64,000 nucleotides of DNA, taken from the NCBI GenBank assembly GCA_033439295.1, contig JAVTLE010000001.1, positions 992,001 through 1,056,000 of the forward strand. The letters run 5' to 3'. A program made the translations under genes and the position numbers. This DNA is from Deuterostichococcus epilithicus. Its lineage: Eukaryota; Chlorophyta; Trebouxiophyceae; Prasiolales; Stichococcaceae. This document shows, one piece after another, positions 1-10,865 of this stretch (position 1 is its first letter; each line of letters opens with the position of its first letter). The notes under the pieces were generated by a model. The model was not told the DNA's origin. It did no database searches and saw only the letters and a program-made list of their open reading frames with translations.

Positions 1-240
1 GGGCGCATGTGCCACGGCATGTCACGTCAGGTCACTGGTTGGGAAGCCGCTCTGGAGAGTGTGCTGGCAGCATGCACCCTTACCCTGTAAACTTCTGAGG
101 CTCTCTGCATTGATGCTTCACAGACCGCCTGCCGTGCTGCAGGCGAAGCAGCTGGCGGTGGGTCAGTGTGCGGCGAGCCACCCTCATTCTGAGCTTGCGC
201 CAGCCAAACCACAATTCCGTACACATCGCAGGCGAAGCAG

Positions 241-1560
241 CTGACCATGGACCAGTATGCAGCGAACCACCCGGCGGGGCGTATCGGCAAACGCCTCACA
301 CTGCGCGTCGCGGACCTGATGCTGTCCGGCGCAGCGCTCCCCCTGGTGCGCCCCTGGAGCCGTGCGCCATTTCTTGTGTTTCATGATGCACCCGCCATCT
401 CTGTGTTGAATGGAGTTGGCTGCTGGCCGCCGAGCTGCGCGCGGAACGCTGCGCGCGACGCCATTCTCCTGCCTCGACTGGCCACCTGCGGCAGGTCGCG
501 GCGCTTGGAACAGGAGCATTGCGCGCAGCCCGGGCTGCTGCCAGCAGTCGGGACGACATGAGCGGGGGGATCCGTGGGCAGCAACTCGTGTGTGTCGCGT
601 TTGACCTAAGCCCTAAACCCTTTGCCGCACAGGTGCCGCTGGGCATGCACATCGTCGATGTTCTCACAGAGTTGTCCAGCAAAGGCCAGGTGCGCCACTG
701 CGCTTCGAGCTCACGAGACGCCGATGCAGGATTGCAGGGTTCCGACGGCCAGAGACGGTGGCCTCCTGGGGAGGGCCTCACACTCGCAGCCATGCGCCGC
801 TGAGCGATGCATCCTATGCTTGAGCAATCAAATCGCAGGCATCATCAAGTAATGTGAAGCCTGCCGCCGCGAAGTGTGCCTCGGGGTCCAGAGACAGGCA
901 CGCTGCAGATCGAGGAGGGTGCTCCGACTGCAGCTGGACACTCCAGGCGACGCCCGACCGGCCCTGTGGCCTGGCGCGCTGGCTTTGAGGGTTCACGGTT
1001 CCAATCCCTACAGGGCTGCGTGCTGGTGGACGACGGCTGCGGCGCGCTCGCGGGCACGTTCACGGACGGCGACCTGCGGAGGGCGCTGCAGGCGCGGGGG
1101 CCGGACCTGCTGGCGACGCCGGTACGGGAGGTCATGACGCCGTCGCCGCGCACCTGCCCCCCGGGCATGAAAGCTATTGACGCGATGCAGGTGAGGCCTT
1201 CGAGAATGGCTCGGTCACTCGCTCGGAGCCTCACGTGCCTGACTAACTACCCGTCTGCTGCGCTCCACTGCGCACGGCAGACGTGTGCGTCCACCGCCGC
1301 CGAGCGCCCCAGGGCAGGCGCGAGGCGCAGGGGACCGCTATCGGAAGGGCTGCGGTCCGCATGCACCTGCGCTCGGCCGATTGACAAGATCTCCAACACA
1401 GACAACGGACACTCGTGTCTTGTTCAGCCTCCCACTGGCATTCTGCATGGCGATGCAGGCCATGGAGCAGCCCACCAAGGTGACCTTTCTGCCGGTCGTG
1501 GACGCCGGCCGGCTGGCGGGCATCATCTCCCTGCACGGCCTCGTCTCCGCCGGCCTCTGA
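241..1560 (+). CDS. kdsD: arabinose-5-phosphate isomerase (KdsD-like), C-terminal part
   Basis: Predicted D-arabinose-5-phosphate isomerase, which converts ribulose 5-phosphate to arabinose 5-phosphate, the first step toward KDO (in plants, a pectin rhamnogalacturonan-II sugar). Four exons join in phase 0: 241-345, 633-689, 1014-1190 and 1459-1560, with TGA at 1558-1560. Exon 241-345 encodes the linker NHPAGRIGKRL that separates the SIS isomerase domain from the CBS pair in this family. Later exons encode both CBS modules: TFTDGDLRRALQARG, VMTPSPRTCPPG, then VTFLPVVDAGRLAGI and the ending LVSAGL. The catalytic SIS domain must lie upstream of the window; nothing in 1-240 reads as another exon. 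The gene converges on the minus-strand AlgH gene. Family assignment is strong; exon borders are inferred from phase and GT-AG sites. Confidence 0.88.
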
Positions 1561-2428
1561 GGCAGCGGCTGGCCGGCTTGTGAGGAGTAGCCCTCCGCTG
1601 CTTGCGGGCGGCTGGGGCGTCGTGTCGCTAGTGGGCTGCTGCGTCGTCAAGCGGCCCCAAACGCGGTGGCGGCCCTCCACAGGCCGCCCGCTCGAGGGAA
1701 TCTTGGCGGAATGAGGGTGCCTGGCGTCGCGCAGCAGGTCAATTCCCTTGCCCGGCCTGTATTTACGCTTGCGCTTCGTGGCCTTGAGGCAGTACTGGAA
1801 CGACACGAGTCCATCATCGTGATCCAGGCGGCAGGGATCAGCAGTAATGTCGTTGACGATTTGCCGCTCGTATGGAATATCGTCCAGGAAGACGCGCAAG
1901 CGTTAACATGTGCCGATCTGGGTGACTAGCGCGCGATAATTCTCTGCTGTGCTGCCTGATACGGTCATTCAATAACGCCCAAGTTGAAAGGTTCTGGTCT
2001 GAGACCACTTCTGTGTGCTGATGCGTTCTTCGAGGAGCTTGTTGCATTGATTTCACATTGCGCCTGCTCTGCAATACCATGGTGATCCCACACGCCGCCA
2101 GGTCAACTTGCTGCAGCGCTGCCAAGGTCTGCAGATACTGACAGCAATCTTGTTCAATCGCCTCAGGTCAGCTTCTGGCACCTGAAATAACACCTGCCTG
2201 TCTATAAAACAGCCAAGGCAATTCAGGAGTGCATGTACACTATTCTCTTGCCGGCAGCATCGCGTCTCTATGCCGCTATTGCATATCGCGCGGTTCCTGA
2301 AGCCAGCGTGCGTCTGCCTGACATCCTCGACCTCGTCAGGCGGGCAAGTGTCCGCTGCTGGGCGTGCGCTTGGACACAGGCCGGGCGGGAGCCTCTCATG
2401 AAAGAATACATCAGCAGCAACAAGCAGT
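1561..2428. other. intergenic region between convergent 3' ends
   Basis: This 868-base stretch lies between two convergent stop codons. Minus-strand 1690-1899 keeps an open, fairly polar reading frame (residues such as FLDDIPYERQIVNDI and KRKRKYRPGKG). It has no recognisable family and no clear splice partner. I do not call a gene here. Confidence 0.5.
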
Positions 2429-5400
2429 TCACAGCTCAATGGCCGCCAGGTCCTGCGCGACCCCCATGTCGATGCGCGCCAGCTGCGCATACGGGCCACC
2501 AAGGGACCTCAGCGCCGTGGTCCACAAGCCGCCCAGCTTCCGGAAGCCCTGCTGTCTGCCGACCAGCGCCGGCGGCGGCGGCACCGCCAGCCAGCAGCCG
2601 GCGGCGACTTCCGCCTCCAGCTGCCCGGGCTGCCACATGGCGTCGCCGACAAAGAAGTGCATGTCGGCCGCCAGCGCCGGGTCCTCCCGCTCCAGGGTGT
2701 CCAGGCTGGTGCCTGTGTCGGACGCACTGCCACGTCAGGGGGGTCCACCCATGGGCAGGTCCTCGACTGGCCAGCGTGACAAGGTGGCCTTCATGGTGCT
2801 TCCAGGCAGCCCTGCCCGAGGATCTGCACTGAGGACGCCCGCCGCTGCTGATGGGCAGGCCGGAGAAAGGAAGAGAGCAGACAAGCAGAGCCAGCGCACC
2901 CAGGTACAGAGCTCCGCTGCCGTCCGGCGCTGCTGGCGGCAGCACCTGCTGCCCGCCCAGGCGCGGGTTGCGGTGCAGCACCTGCGCGGCAGTCGCAGCA
3001 CTCGTATTGACTTCCAGGGGCATGTTTGCACAAGGTGCGCAGGTCGCGCTGTTGCCCGACATTCAGATATCCTGCATGAGCCCACGGCTGTGAGCAGCCG
3101 CAGCCGGTCAAGACGCAAGCTGGCCCCCGGGAGCCTGAGGCTGCGGCATGCGGCCTTACTGCTGCTGCTTCGCAGCAACCATGGGCGCTGTCCTCATGGG
3201 ACGGGCGCGCAGGAGCAGCACTGTGCCGCACCTGCAGCGAGGGCTGCGGTCCGCCCTTGGACAGGCTGCTCTCCGCAAAGCGCATCAGCATGCCGTCCCA
3301 GCTGCGGTCCTGCGCCGCCGCCGCGCCGCCTCCAGCCGCTGCTCCCGCTGGCGCCTCCGCTCCCGCTGGCGCCTCCGCTGTGTCGGAGGCCGCCCAGGCG
3401 GACCCCTGCCCCGAGGCGCCCGTGCCCCCCGGCGCCGCGCTCTGAGCAGGGCAGTGTGCTCCTGCCGCCTGTGCCGTATCCGCGCCGCGAGAGTCGACAG
3501 CGCTTCCTGCCGCATGCCGCTCGGCATACTGCTCTGCGATGGCGCCCGCCGTGTCGGCTCGCCTAGCAGCGCTGCCGTTGCCTACATGCCCCAGGGCGTC
3601 TCTCTCGTTGCCAGCTGTGACGCTGCATGCTGGTTGGCCGGCAGCCGCTGGCTCGGCGCCTGAGCCTTGGAGGGCCGACCCTGTCATGGCATAGCCTCCT
3701 GCGCCCGGGCCGGCGTCGGTAGACGAATCATCGCCGATGGAGGCGGCGCCCCCTGAGTCTGGATCTGGGCTGGAATCTGCGCCACCGCCGCCGGCGGTGC
3801 TCGCTGCACCACCTGCCTGGCTGGCATCGAGTGCAGAGGTGGCAGCGTCGCTGCTGCCGCCATCGGCACTGCTGTTGGCGCTGGCCGCTGCTGCCGCCGC
3901 TCCAAACCAGCCTGCATGTGGCATGGCTGTGTTGAAAACGGCTCATCATTGGCTCTCAAACACACATGATGTACTGATCGCCAGTGGCCTCTCGTCAGAT
4001 CGCCCAGAAGACCGTTGGTTCTCGAGCGAAACAGCAGCGGGCCACCAACCAGACAAGGACAACCAGGCGTGTACAAAACGGCAGAGCACCCTCGACAGGC
4101 CCCATTGCAGGCTGCCGGCGGCGCGCTCACTGGGGCTGCACTTCTATCCAGCGAGAATCTGCACGTATCGCAAAGCGGGGACGGGGCGCTGCCTCAAGAT
4201 GCGCGTAGATTTAGTAATATAGTAGTTAAATTTGGAATTTGCGCGCACCCTTCTCCAGCAGCAGCAGCCGCAGGCGGGTGTATGGATCCGCGTCCAGTGT
4301 GTCGGCTGCCTCGATCTGCTCCCGGAAGCCCAGCTCGGGGTCCTGTCGGTGCAGCGCCATCATGGTCCGCCACCGCCGCAGCAGCTCCCGGCTCGACTCT
4401 GCATGCGCAGGGGGCGCGCCGCCGCAGGGCCGTCAAGACCCCGCGCACTCTGGAGCCAGTTGCAGGGTTCAGCGTCTGCACGATGCAGCTCCACCAGGGT
4501 CTGCCCCTGCTGCAGCAGCGCCGGGCTTGCCAGCAGATCATACATTGCTAATGCTTTCAAGCCAAGCACGCTGCAGCGCCACACATGGACAGGTGCGGCC
4601 TCTGCCTGCTGAGCACCCGTCGCAGTGGGCACGTTGGCACAGCAGCCTTGACACAAGACATCGGGCGGGCGCGCACCCGACGCCTGCTGCGGCCAGGAGA
4701 ACAGCTCGCCGACGAGCGCGCGCGTGAGCGGGCTGCCCAGCGCCAGGGCACCCGCCTTGACGGGCAGCGGCTTGTTCAGGCACAGGCCATAGGAACCCAA
4801 GGAAATGCTGTGCCTGCACTTGGTCAAACACCGCATCAGGGGACGAGCCCACAGGATGCCGTGCCTGCACATCGGCTCTGCATACCACCTTCACGTGCTT
4901 GGACAGCTCGCGACAGAGCTGACATTGCAGCCATGCCGCAATGGCCTGCTGCATCGCGGTTCGAAGCAAGTGCAGCGCCACGGCGCGAGGGCGGCATTAT
5001 GTCGAACAGTTCCTTTAAGGCAGCGGCGACTGCCTGAAAGAGGAGGGAGGCAGCGCACCCGCACACCAGCACCGCTGAGCGCGCAAAGCTGAAGGCCGCC
5101 TGCCCAGTCAGATGGTCTCCCACCTCGCCGCCACCTGAGCACAGCAGCAGCCTGACATCAGGACGTCGGCCGCCTGTGCAGGTCGCATCTGACGATTGGT
5201 GCACCCATGTGATTGGTGCACCCATGTGTTTAGGGAAGATGAGTGGTACACGGCTGGGCCATGTCAGCACTCCGAGGCTGTTCTGCCAGGAGTACCCTTC
5301 CCGCCAAGAAATCGCCATCATGCAGTCAGCTGTCAATCCCCCACAGAGTGGTGACTGCATGCCAGGTTGTGCTGCATCTGGCTGGGTGCACAGCTGCCAT

Positions 5401-6242
5401 CCGCCACCGTCCTCACCTCTGAGCAGAGGGTGCGCCAGCAGCAGGCAGCCCGGCTCCGGCAGCGGCAGCAGCTCTGGGCGGCCGCCGTCGCCATGGACAC
5501 CGGCCCTCGCCCCGGCGCCGTCACCGACTGGAGGCTGAGCATCTGCTGCTGCATCGTGCCAGTGTGTGACAAGGCCTCTTCGTGCCTGAGAAAAAGTCCC
5601 ACGGACTGCAAGGCATTTCTTGGGTAACAGCAGGAGCCTGATGACTTGCCAGAGCCAGACAGAGCCAGAAGCCAGACAGCCACGACACCATGAAAGCAGA
5701 GCCGTCGAGGGTTCTCAGAGCCAAGAGTGCCCTCACCCGCGGGCGCCTGGTCGCTGACGAAGCCGTGCTTGCGCCCGATTTGCACCAGCGAGTCGAGGTA
5801 CCGCATGCACGCAAACGCCGTGTTGGTGCTGCACGAGGCCGGCTGCAACAAAAACATGGCCACGCCAGGTGTGGTCAGGACTGAAAGACTCGACTCCTTC
5901 ACTGTAGCTTACTGCAGCGCGTGTGTTGTCGGCGCAGCAAGGCATATACAAAAGTGTGCAGTCTGTTCGGGTAGGCCGGGTTGCAAACGGGCAGGCACGC
6001 ATGTCTGCAGCATGCAGGCATTCAAAGAGTTCCCAAAGTGGTGCACCGGAAAGCGGTACATCGTGAGCACCGCATCATGCACCGAGTGCGGCAGCACCCT
6101 GGACGGCACGAAGTGCGTGCGCAGCTCGCTGCCCAGGAACGTGGCAATGACGCTGTGCATGTCCGCCGGCATCTGTGCGTGCACATCCGAACTGCGCGTG
6201 ACCAGCGCCTTAAGCAGTGGCGCACGGTCGAACTCCGCGGCA
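2429..6242 (-). CDS. AlgH/UPF0301 (DUF179) domain protein with large internal insertion, 5' end not found
   Basis: Ten in-phase exons on the minus strand: 6242-5999, 5842-5737, 5542-5417, 5116-5059, 4813-4677, 4601-4449, 4398-4249, 3911-3232, 2981-2900 and 2712-2429, with TGA at 2431-2429. The first exon begins in phase 2, so at least one upstream exon is missing. The AlgH N-half is visible as PEPGCLLLAHPLLR, AFSFARSAVLV and SISLGSYGLCLNKPL. The C-half is visible as KGGPQPSLQVLHRNPRLGG, ALYLGGTSLDTLE and HFFVGDAMWQPGQLEAEV. Between LNKPL and the GGP motif, where bacterial members have about 20-40 residues, lie about 330 residues: a helical part (LLRRWRTMMALHRQDPELGF, DPYTRLRLLLLEKG) and a long Ala/Gly/Ser-rich exon. 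The first two exons encode an N-terminal region I do not recognise (FVPSRVLPHSVHDAVLTMYR). The molecular role of AlgH proteins is poorly known. The 58-base exon and its weak acceptor are the least certain. Confidence 0.8.
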
Positions 6243-6663
6243 CTGCAGTCCGGAGTACAAGCTCGGTTAGGAGCATGTTACAGGGCATCTCGGTGCAAGC
6301 GCCAGCAGATGCAAGCAGCATCACATCTCCACACGCTCATGATCAGGGTCATTTCGCAGCGCAACTGCGCATCCAACTTTGCTGCCTTGCCTGCGCAGCA
6401 AAGCTCGCAGCGCCACTCTGCTTGCTGCGGCGAAGTTTGACGTCATGTCGTGGACACCTCAATCAAAGGAAGAGCACGGCTTGAATGACAATTCGTTGCA
6501 GGTGGGATTGGCAGTCAGATGATTGCAAATGAATGGCAGGACAGTGCCATGAGCAGGCCCTGCAGTATCTCTTATGACAAAGCATTGACAGGATCTCAAG
6601 TGTACGTCGCCGTTGCACCGGTCGGCATCGGGATGTTGGAGTGGCACAGCCTCTTCCTGAAAT

Positions 6664-7005
6664 CTTCCTGCCCCTGCGCATCGCCCATTGTACCCCCAGG
6701 TCTGCTGGACGTTTTTTCAAAGCAGTCAATACTTTACATGGTACCTAACCCAATACCTAGCCTGCTGAACCCCGTGTCAAGAGCAGAAGATCTGCAGCAT
6801 TTGTAACTGACAGAATTTCATGTGCGCCGTCACACAGGTTGCGCATCACACCGTTCAAAGAATTGGCGGAGCAAGACAAAAAGTGATGCCTAGGTCTGAA
6901 AAGTGGCGGCAAGGGGCCTCCCGGCTGCCCTTTCCGCGTGTGGCAAACAGATTGTCGCCTGCCAAGCGCATGCTGCCCCTTGGCGCAGGCCAAGGGTTAT
7001 GCGCA
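6664..7005 (+). repeat. dispersed repeat, copy A (inverted partner at 17260-17478)
   Basis: Bases 6664-6790 and 6940-7005 match the reverse complement of 17260-17478. Shared blocks include CTTCCTGCCCCTGCGCA, CAAAGCAGTCAATACT, TAGCCTGCTGAA and CCCCTTGGCGCAGGCCAAGG. About 150 bases between the two blocks here are missing or replaced in the other copy. No open reading frame spans it and no terminal repeats or target duplication were seen. It is probably a decayed mobile element or non-autonomous repeat. Confidence 0.7.
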
Positions 7006-7410
7006 ATACTCTTTAGGCGCCCGCCAGGCGCATGCGCCCCCAAGGAAGTGGTGCGTCATCTTCTAACCTCGCGAGCAATATGCCCGCAGCTTTCCAGCCT
7101 GAAGCAAGGCGCCCTACCCTCTCGTCTCAGGGCGGTGCGTGCGCCTTTGCCGCTTAGTGTGGGCGGCTAACCTCGCCAGCCGATGTCACCAGACATGACC
7201 GACTGGACCACAGTCGGCCACCCCAGGCGACCCCGCTGGCGGGCCGCCAGCCGCTGTTCCTTCTCCTTTGCTGCGCCAACAGCAACGCGTTCTCCACCGT
7301 CGCTGCCCGAGCCATCGCCGCCGGCTCCGCCGCTGCTGCTCCGCAGCTGCACGCTAACCTGCTGCACAGTCGCCGCCGCCGCCGCCGCCAGATTCCCGTC
7401 GCCCCACACC

Positions 7411-10065
7411 TCACAGGTCGGAGGACATGCGGCGGCTGATGCGCGTGATGTCCGCCTCCGACTGGCGGCAGGCTGCGACACGCCGGCTGGGCTGCATGCG
7501 CATCAGCTTGCCGTTGAGAGCCATGCAGTCCCGCGGCAGGTCGGTCCGGAACCAGCTGTGCTGCATGACCTCCCCCACCGTGGCTCGTTCCTCCACGTCT
7601 GGGTGCAGCATGCGGCTCAGCAGCGAGTGCGCCCCGGGCGACAGGGAGGCGGGCGTTGTGTATTCGGCCTTGACTATGCGCAGCGCCATGCAGCGCAAGC
7701 GGCTGGCGGGGTCCTGCGGCTGCGCATCGTCCTCGTCGCGCCAGAAGGGGAACGAGCCTGCAGCGAAGATGCACAGCTAGTCAACAACTGGGCCAATCAG
7801 CAGGGGTCACGCCTCCGGTCGGCAGCGGCTGCATCGTGAGGCTGACCTGGGCAGACGCGTGTGCTGCTGGGGCAGCAATGCACGAGGCATCTGAGAGCTG
7901 GCCACAGCGTGACGATGTGGCTTGCATGCACGAGCTCGACCCGGATAAAGGGTTCCGCATGCTCTTGCAGTGCCAGGGCCGCACCACAGAGCAGGGTGTA
8001 CAGCAGGACGCCAGCCGCCCATACGTCCGCACCCTTGCCATCGTACGAGGTGGGGCTCAGCAGCAGCTCTGGCGCCTGCGGGGCATGAATAAGGACGTTC
8101 AGCACTGGTAATGTGGGAGCAGCATCAACGTCCTGACGCGCAGTCGGGAGACGCGGGCTTGACACTCACGTCAGGACAGCTCGCAGCAGAAACCAGGGTC
8201 GCGACCCTCACCGTTCCAGGCCAAATCCTTCGGCTCAGGTGCCAGCACTGCACTCTGCTTCAATGCACTTTGCTGCGACAGCTGGGCAGCAGCCTGGACA
8301 CAATACTACCCACCATATAGTCCGGCGTGCCGACGGCGCGGTGGCAGGTCACAGGCCCGTCAGGCTGTGCCTCGTTGCGGATCGAGTACCCAAAGTCACA
8401 CAGTTTCAGCAGCGCCTTTGGCGACGACCGGTCCAGTAGCGCGTTCTCCAGCTTGATGTCCTGCGCACGAGCGGTGAGTGCGCACAGTCAGCGCCGGGAT
8501 GCTGCCAGATGTGGCGGCACAGGAGGCCGACCGGACTCGCCGGTGTCGGGTGTTCATGGCCGCTGCCACCATGCTGCCACCGGGCGCGATGCTGCTGCAT
8601 GCTGTTGCAGGTGTCGTGGAGGTGACTCGACTTGATTTGCAGCCAGCCGTCAGGCACCTGGTGCGCGATGCCGAGGTGGTGGCAGAAGTCCAGGCCCAGC
8701 ATGAGCTGCTGGAAGAACCAGCGGGCATCGCCCTCCGGCAGCCCGCCCTGCCGGTCCAGCGGCTTGTTGTGCTCCAAGTACTCCTGCGGTGTGGCATGAA
8801 GTGGCAGTGGGTGGTCGTCCAAAACCGATACAACAACCCAAAGGCTTTCATTTGACATGCTGACAGGCCGGCATTGGGATGCCGCAAGAAGCGCTGCAAA
8901 GCTGCAGCCGCGGAGCTGGGGGCACGCCAGCAGACACCATGCTTCCATGACGGTTCCGATGCAGTTGTCACTGCGCCTGCAGTGTGTGTGCCTGCCAGTG
9001 AGCGTGCGGCGCACCCGCAGATCGCCACCTGCCGCATACTCCATGACAATGCCCAGCTGCGACGGCATCAGGATGGCCTCCTTGAACTGCAGCAGACACC
9101 GAGACGAGACAGTCAGCAAAATCCGTGTAGACCGCTGGGGCGACCGGGGCAATGACAATCAGCTCGGCCCTGTTGACAACGACCGCAAGGGTGCTGCCTG
9201 TAGACAAGGATCCCGCTGAACGATGGCATCAGAGGTGGGACTGGTGCCACTCTCCGATGCTGTGCGCGATGTCACACACCCGCGTGCGGGCTTTCCCTTT
9301 CATGCTCCCGCCTTGTCTGCTCTCCGAACACCATCGGTGAGCCCTTTCAAGGGGGCATACCTGGATGACGTGCGGGTGCATGAGGCAAGAGCGCTGCATC
9401 AGCATCTCGCGCTGCAGCGCAGGGCTGGCCCCCTTATCGCGCGGCATCAGCTTGACCGCCACCGGCGTCGCTCCGTCCCGCTCCTCCGCCAGCACTATGA
9501 CGCCGCTGGCGCCCCGCTGCAGCTCCCGGATCGTGCGCAGTCCCGCCGCATCCTGCGCGGGGGGCAGGCACCACATTTGCAGGGAAACATCGGGTGCATA
9601 TATGTCCTGTACATGACCCAAGCCACAAAACCCTTCTGTCCAGGCAACTGATCCAGGCAACTGCAGTGCAAGCTGAGTTCAAAACCGCAGCTCTGCGCAA
9701 TGTGTGCCTCGGTTGGTATGACAGCAGGAAAGATTATGATGTCATCGACCTTGCAAAGGGCTTGTGAAGCCGGTACACACCTGGAGCTCATCAGCGCTGT
9801 TGCTGCTCTGTATGCTGATGTGGCTGCACGCCGACGCCAGTGAGTCTGCGCCGAACGGGGACGCCGTTCGCACCGCCGACTTCGCAGCATCGCACTCCGC
9901 CTCCAGCAGCCGCTCCGGCGCGCTGCTGCAGCCCACGTCGGCTTTGATGCTGTCAACGTCACAGGACGGCGGCGACAGGATGTGAGTTGGGCCAGCACCA
10001 GTGTCGTAGCGCTCGATGGCTGCATCGTAGAAGGCGCTCTTCGCAACTTGCGGCCTGTGACACAC
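7411..10065 (-). CDS. serine/threonine protein kinase, SnRK2/CIPK-like catalytic domain, HQD variant
   Basis: Seven in-phase exons: 10065-9781, 9552-9361, 9086-9015, 8783-8658, 8460-8314, 8075-7985 and 7757-7411 (TGA 7413-7411), giving 419 residues. About 95 N-terminal residues come first, with no recognised domain. The kinase domain follows: glycine loop LQRGASGVIVLAEE, lysine in VAVKLMP, MEYAAGGDL, LGLDFCHHLGIAHQDIKLEN, LKLCDFGYS, GTPDYMAPELL, DVWAAGVLLYTLLCG and a C-lobe end RATVGEVMQHSWF. The catalytic HRD is HQD, made exactly at the 8658/8460 exon junction; Asp, DFG and the Lys are kept, so activity is still plausible. A short basic tail (ITRISRRMSSDL) ends the protein. The ATG at 10065 is the only start I found in frame. 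The start region is shared with the divergent JmjC gene. The fold is certain; the subfamily is an inference from the C-lobe and GTPxYxAPE segment. Confidence 0.87.
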
Positions 10066-10865
10066 ATCAGCATATTAGTCAAGTGTGATGCTCTACATGG
10101 AAGTACGCCGAGGCCAGAAATTGCGACGCTACCCCTCAAATTCTGCTGGCCTCACTGGTGTCGACCAGCCGCCCGTGTCACATACAACCAACAGCTTCAA
10201 ACGTGTCGGAACGTGCACATACGAGTTGGAAGAGGACAGCGACAGCGCTAGCGGCGCCGCGAGACGCACACCTTGCAAGCACTGAGAAACACGACACACC
10301 TGTGCGGATCGGCCGTGCCCGCCGCTCCCATGGGCGAGAGGATCGAGGTTCCTAGAACGTCACGGAAACCTTCTAAAAGGACGAGGCACATCCGCAAGCT
10401 ATCAGGGCAGCTGATCTAGGGTGGCGCATCAAAGGCCCTCCTGCGGGCCTCGCCTGGACCTCTAGCATGCCGCGGCTGCTGAGAAATGATCCCCTGGCGT
10501 GGCGTGCTGGTGCCGACGAGACAAATAGATTACAGGGCGGCCTGTTGAAAGCGAGATTGCTGACGAGAAAATTAGTAATTGGTGAGGCAGCCCTGCAGCG
10601 CAGGCTATGATAAAGCATGATGGCATGTGACGAATCGAGGTGACTTCTGAGCACACAGTCACTTGCCTCGCAAAGTAGTGTCAAGTTGAGCACGTGCGAG
10701 CCGAATACCTTTGTGCGTTGGTGCATCGACATCTGCATCTTCGAGGCTCTTGCGATTTTCACACACCCCCGATCGCAGCGGTGTTTCGACTGCTAGTGTT
10801 GCTGGCATTTCACTTCCTCACACCCTTGCAGCAGCTTGCTGGTGATATCGCCTCCACATCGGACC
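10066..10865. promoter_or_regulatory. shared upstream region of divergent kinase and JmjC genes
   Basis: This stretch of 800 bases separates the kinase ATG (minus strand) from the JmjC ATG (plus strand). No convincing exon or TATA box is seen in it. It probably holds both promoters and 5' untranslated regions. Confidence 0.45.

Noticed and set aside
1-240. A further upstream exon of the arabinose-5-phosphate isomerase
   Set aside because: No frame in this stretch resembles the end of the SIS domain; it reads as intron.
2364-3566. 400-codon plus-strand open frame
   Set aside because: It is antisense to the AlgH Ala/Gly/Ser-rich exon and the following exons. The opposite strand has family motifs and phased splice sites; this frame has none.
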